Positions 5,602 to 5,608 of a stretch of DNA of 5,608 nucleotides are shown here, one piece after another; the stretch's first letter is position 1; each line of letters opens with the position of its first letter. The position numbers were made by a program, and so were the translations under genes. The DNA is from Caulobacterales bacterium RIFOXYB1_FULL_67_16. Lineage in GTDB: Bacteria > Pseudomonadota > Alphaproteobacteria > Caulobacterales > Caulobacteraceae. The notes beneath the pieces are model-generated. The model saw only the letters and a list, made by a program, of their open reading frames with translations, ran no database searches and had not been told where the DNA came from. The DNA lies in NCBI GenBank assembly GCA_001796045.1, contig MGLN01000184.1, positions 1-5,608 on the forward strand, written 5' to 3'.

Positions 5602-5608
5602 ATGAAAC
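5602..5608 (+). CDS. Start of an unidentified gene cut by the window edge
   Basis: Only ATG-AAA and one more base are visible (Met-Lys). The call rests on the well-spaced purine-rich RBS just upstream. An in-frame ATG at 5596 would give Met-Pro-Met-Lys but is too close to the RBS. Met-Lys would suit a signal peptide or many other proteins, so no product can be named. Confidence 0.5.

Noticed and set aside
5544..5608. Open frame from ATG 5544 running off the window end in another frame
   Set aside because: It has no RBS at a suitable distance, and the well-spaced GAGGGAG before ATG 5602 favours a different frame. It cannot be fully excluded without more sequence.
1..5608. Search for CRISPR arrays, insertion sequences, tRNA genes, toxin-antitoxin or defence genes
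   Set aside because: No regularly spaced repeats, terminal inverted repeats, cloverleaf sequences or such proteins were seen; nearly all bases are covered by the identified genes.

Overview
This is a GC-rich chromosomal segment, very probably from an alphaproteobacterium. The codon use, the divergent oxyR/katG pair and the protein styles fit Caulobacterales (Caulobacter or Brevundimonas type), but that placement is inferred without any database search. I see no mobile element, tRNA, rRNA or CRISPR array. The window reads as a conserved oxidative-stress locus flanked by housekeeping genes.

Layout. Positions 3-455 (+) hold the 3' end of a TerC-family membrane protein with a charged Ala/Glu-rich tail. 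Three bases later, 459-1232 (+) encodes a secreted glutaminyl-peptide cyclotransferase of the plant/papaya beta-propeller type; the two look co-transcribed. This operon converges on katG (1297-3567, minus), a full-length bifunctional catalase-peroxidase. The 64-bp gap between them carries a clear intrinsic terminator for katG. Upstream of katG, the 141-bp region 3568-3708 is a divergent control region shared with the LysR-type regulator gene oxyR (3709-4608, +). It contains a perfect 15-bp dyad, ATAGGCCAGGCCTAT, that fits the OxyR half-site core ATAG-N7-CTAT. A related sequence lies 31 bp away. Ten bases after oxyR, 4619-5503 (+) encodes a 2-dehydropantoate 2-reductase (PanE/ApbA) family protein. 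A strong hairpin overlaps its stop codon. The window ends with an intergenic region and the first two codons of another plus-strand gene, preceded by a good ribosome-binding site.

How it fits together. OxyR senses peroxide and should activate katG from the shared region; KatG then removes H2O2. The ketopantoate reductase, which uses NADPH for pantothenate/CoA synthesis, probably shares the oxyR transcript. The most notable observation is that this OxyR has only one cysteine in the whole protein. The peroxidatic Cys (C201) and its surrounding motif are intact, but the position of the resolving Cys (E. coli C208) is Leu. The classical disulfide switch therefore cannot form within one subunit. 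KatG also carries an acidic insertion of about 25 residues, relative to M. tuberculosis KatG, in the loop before the adduct tyrosine. I found no wholly new multi-gene system here.
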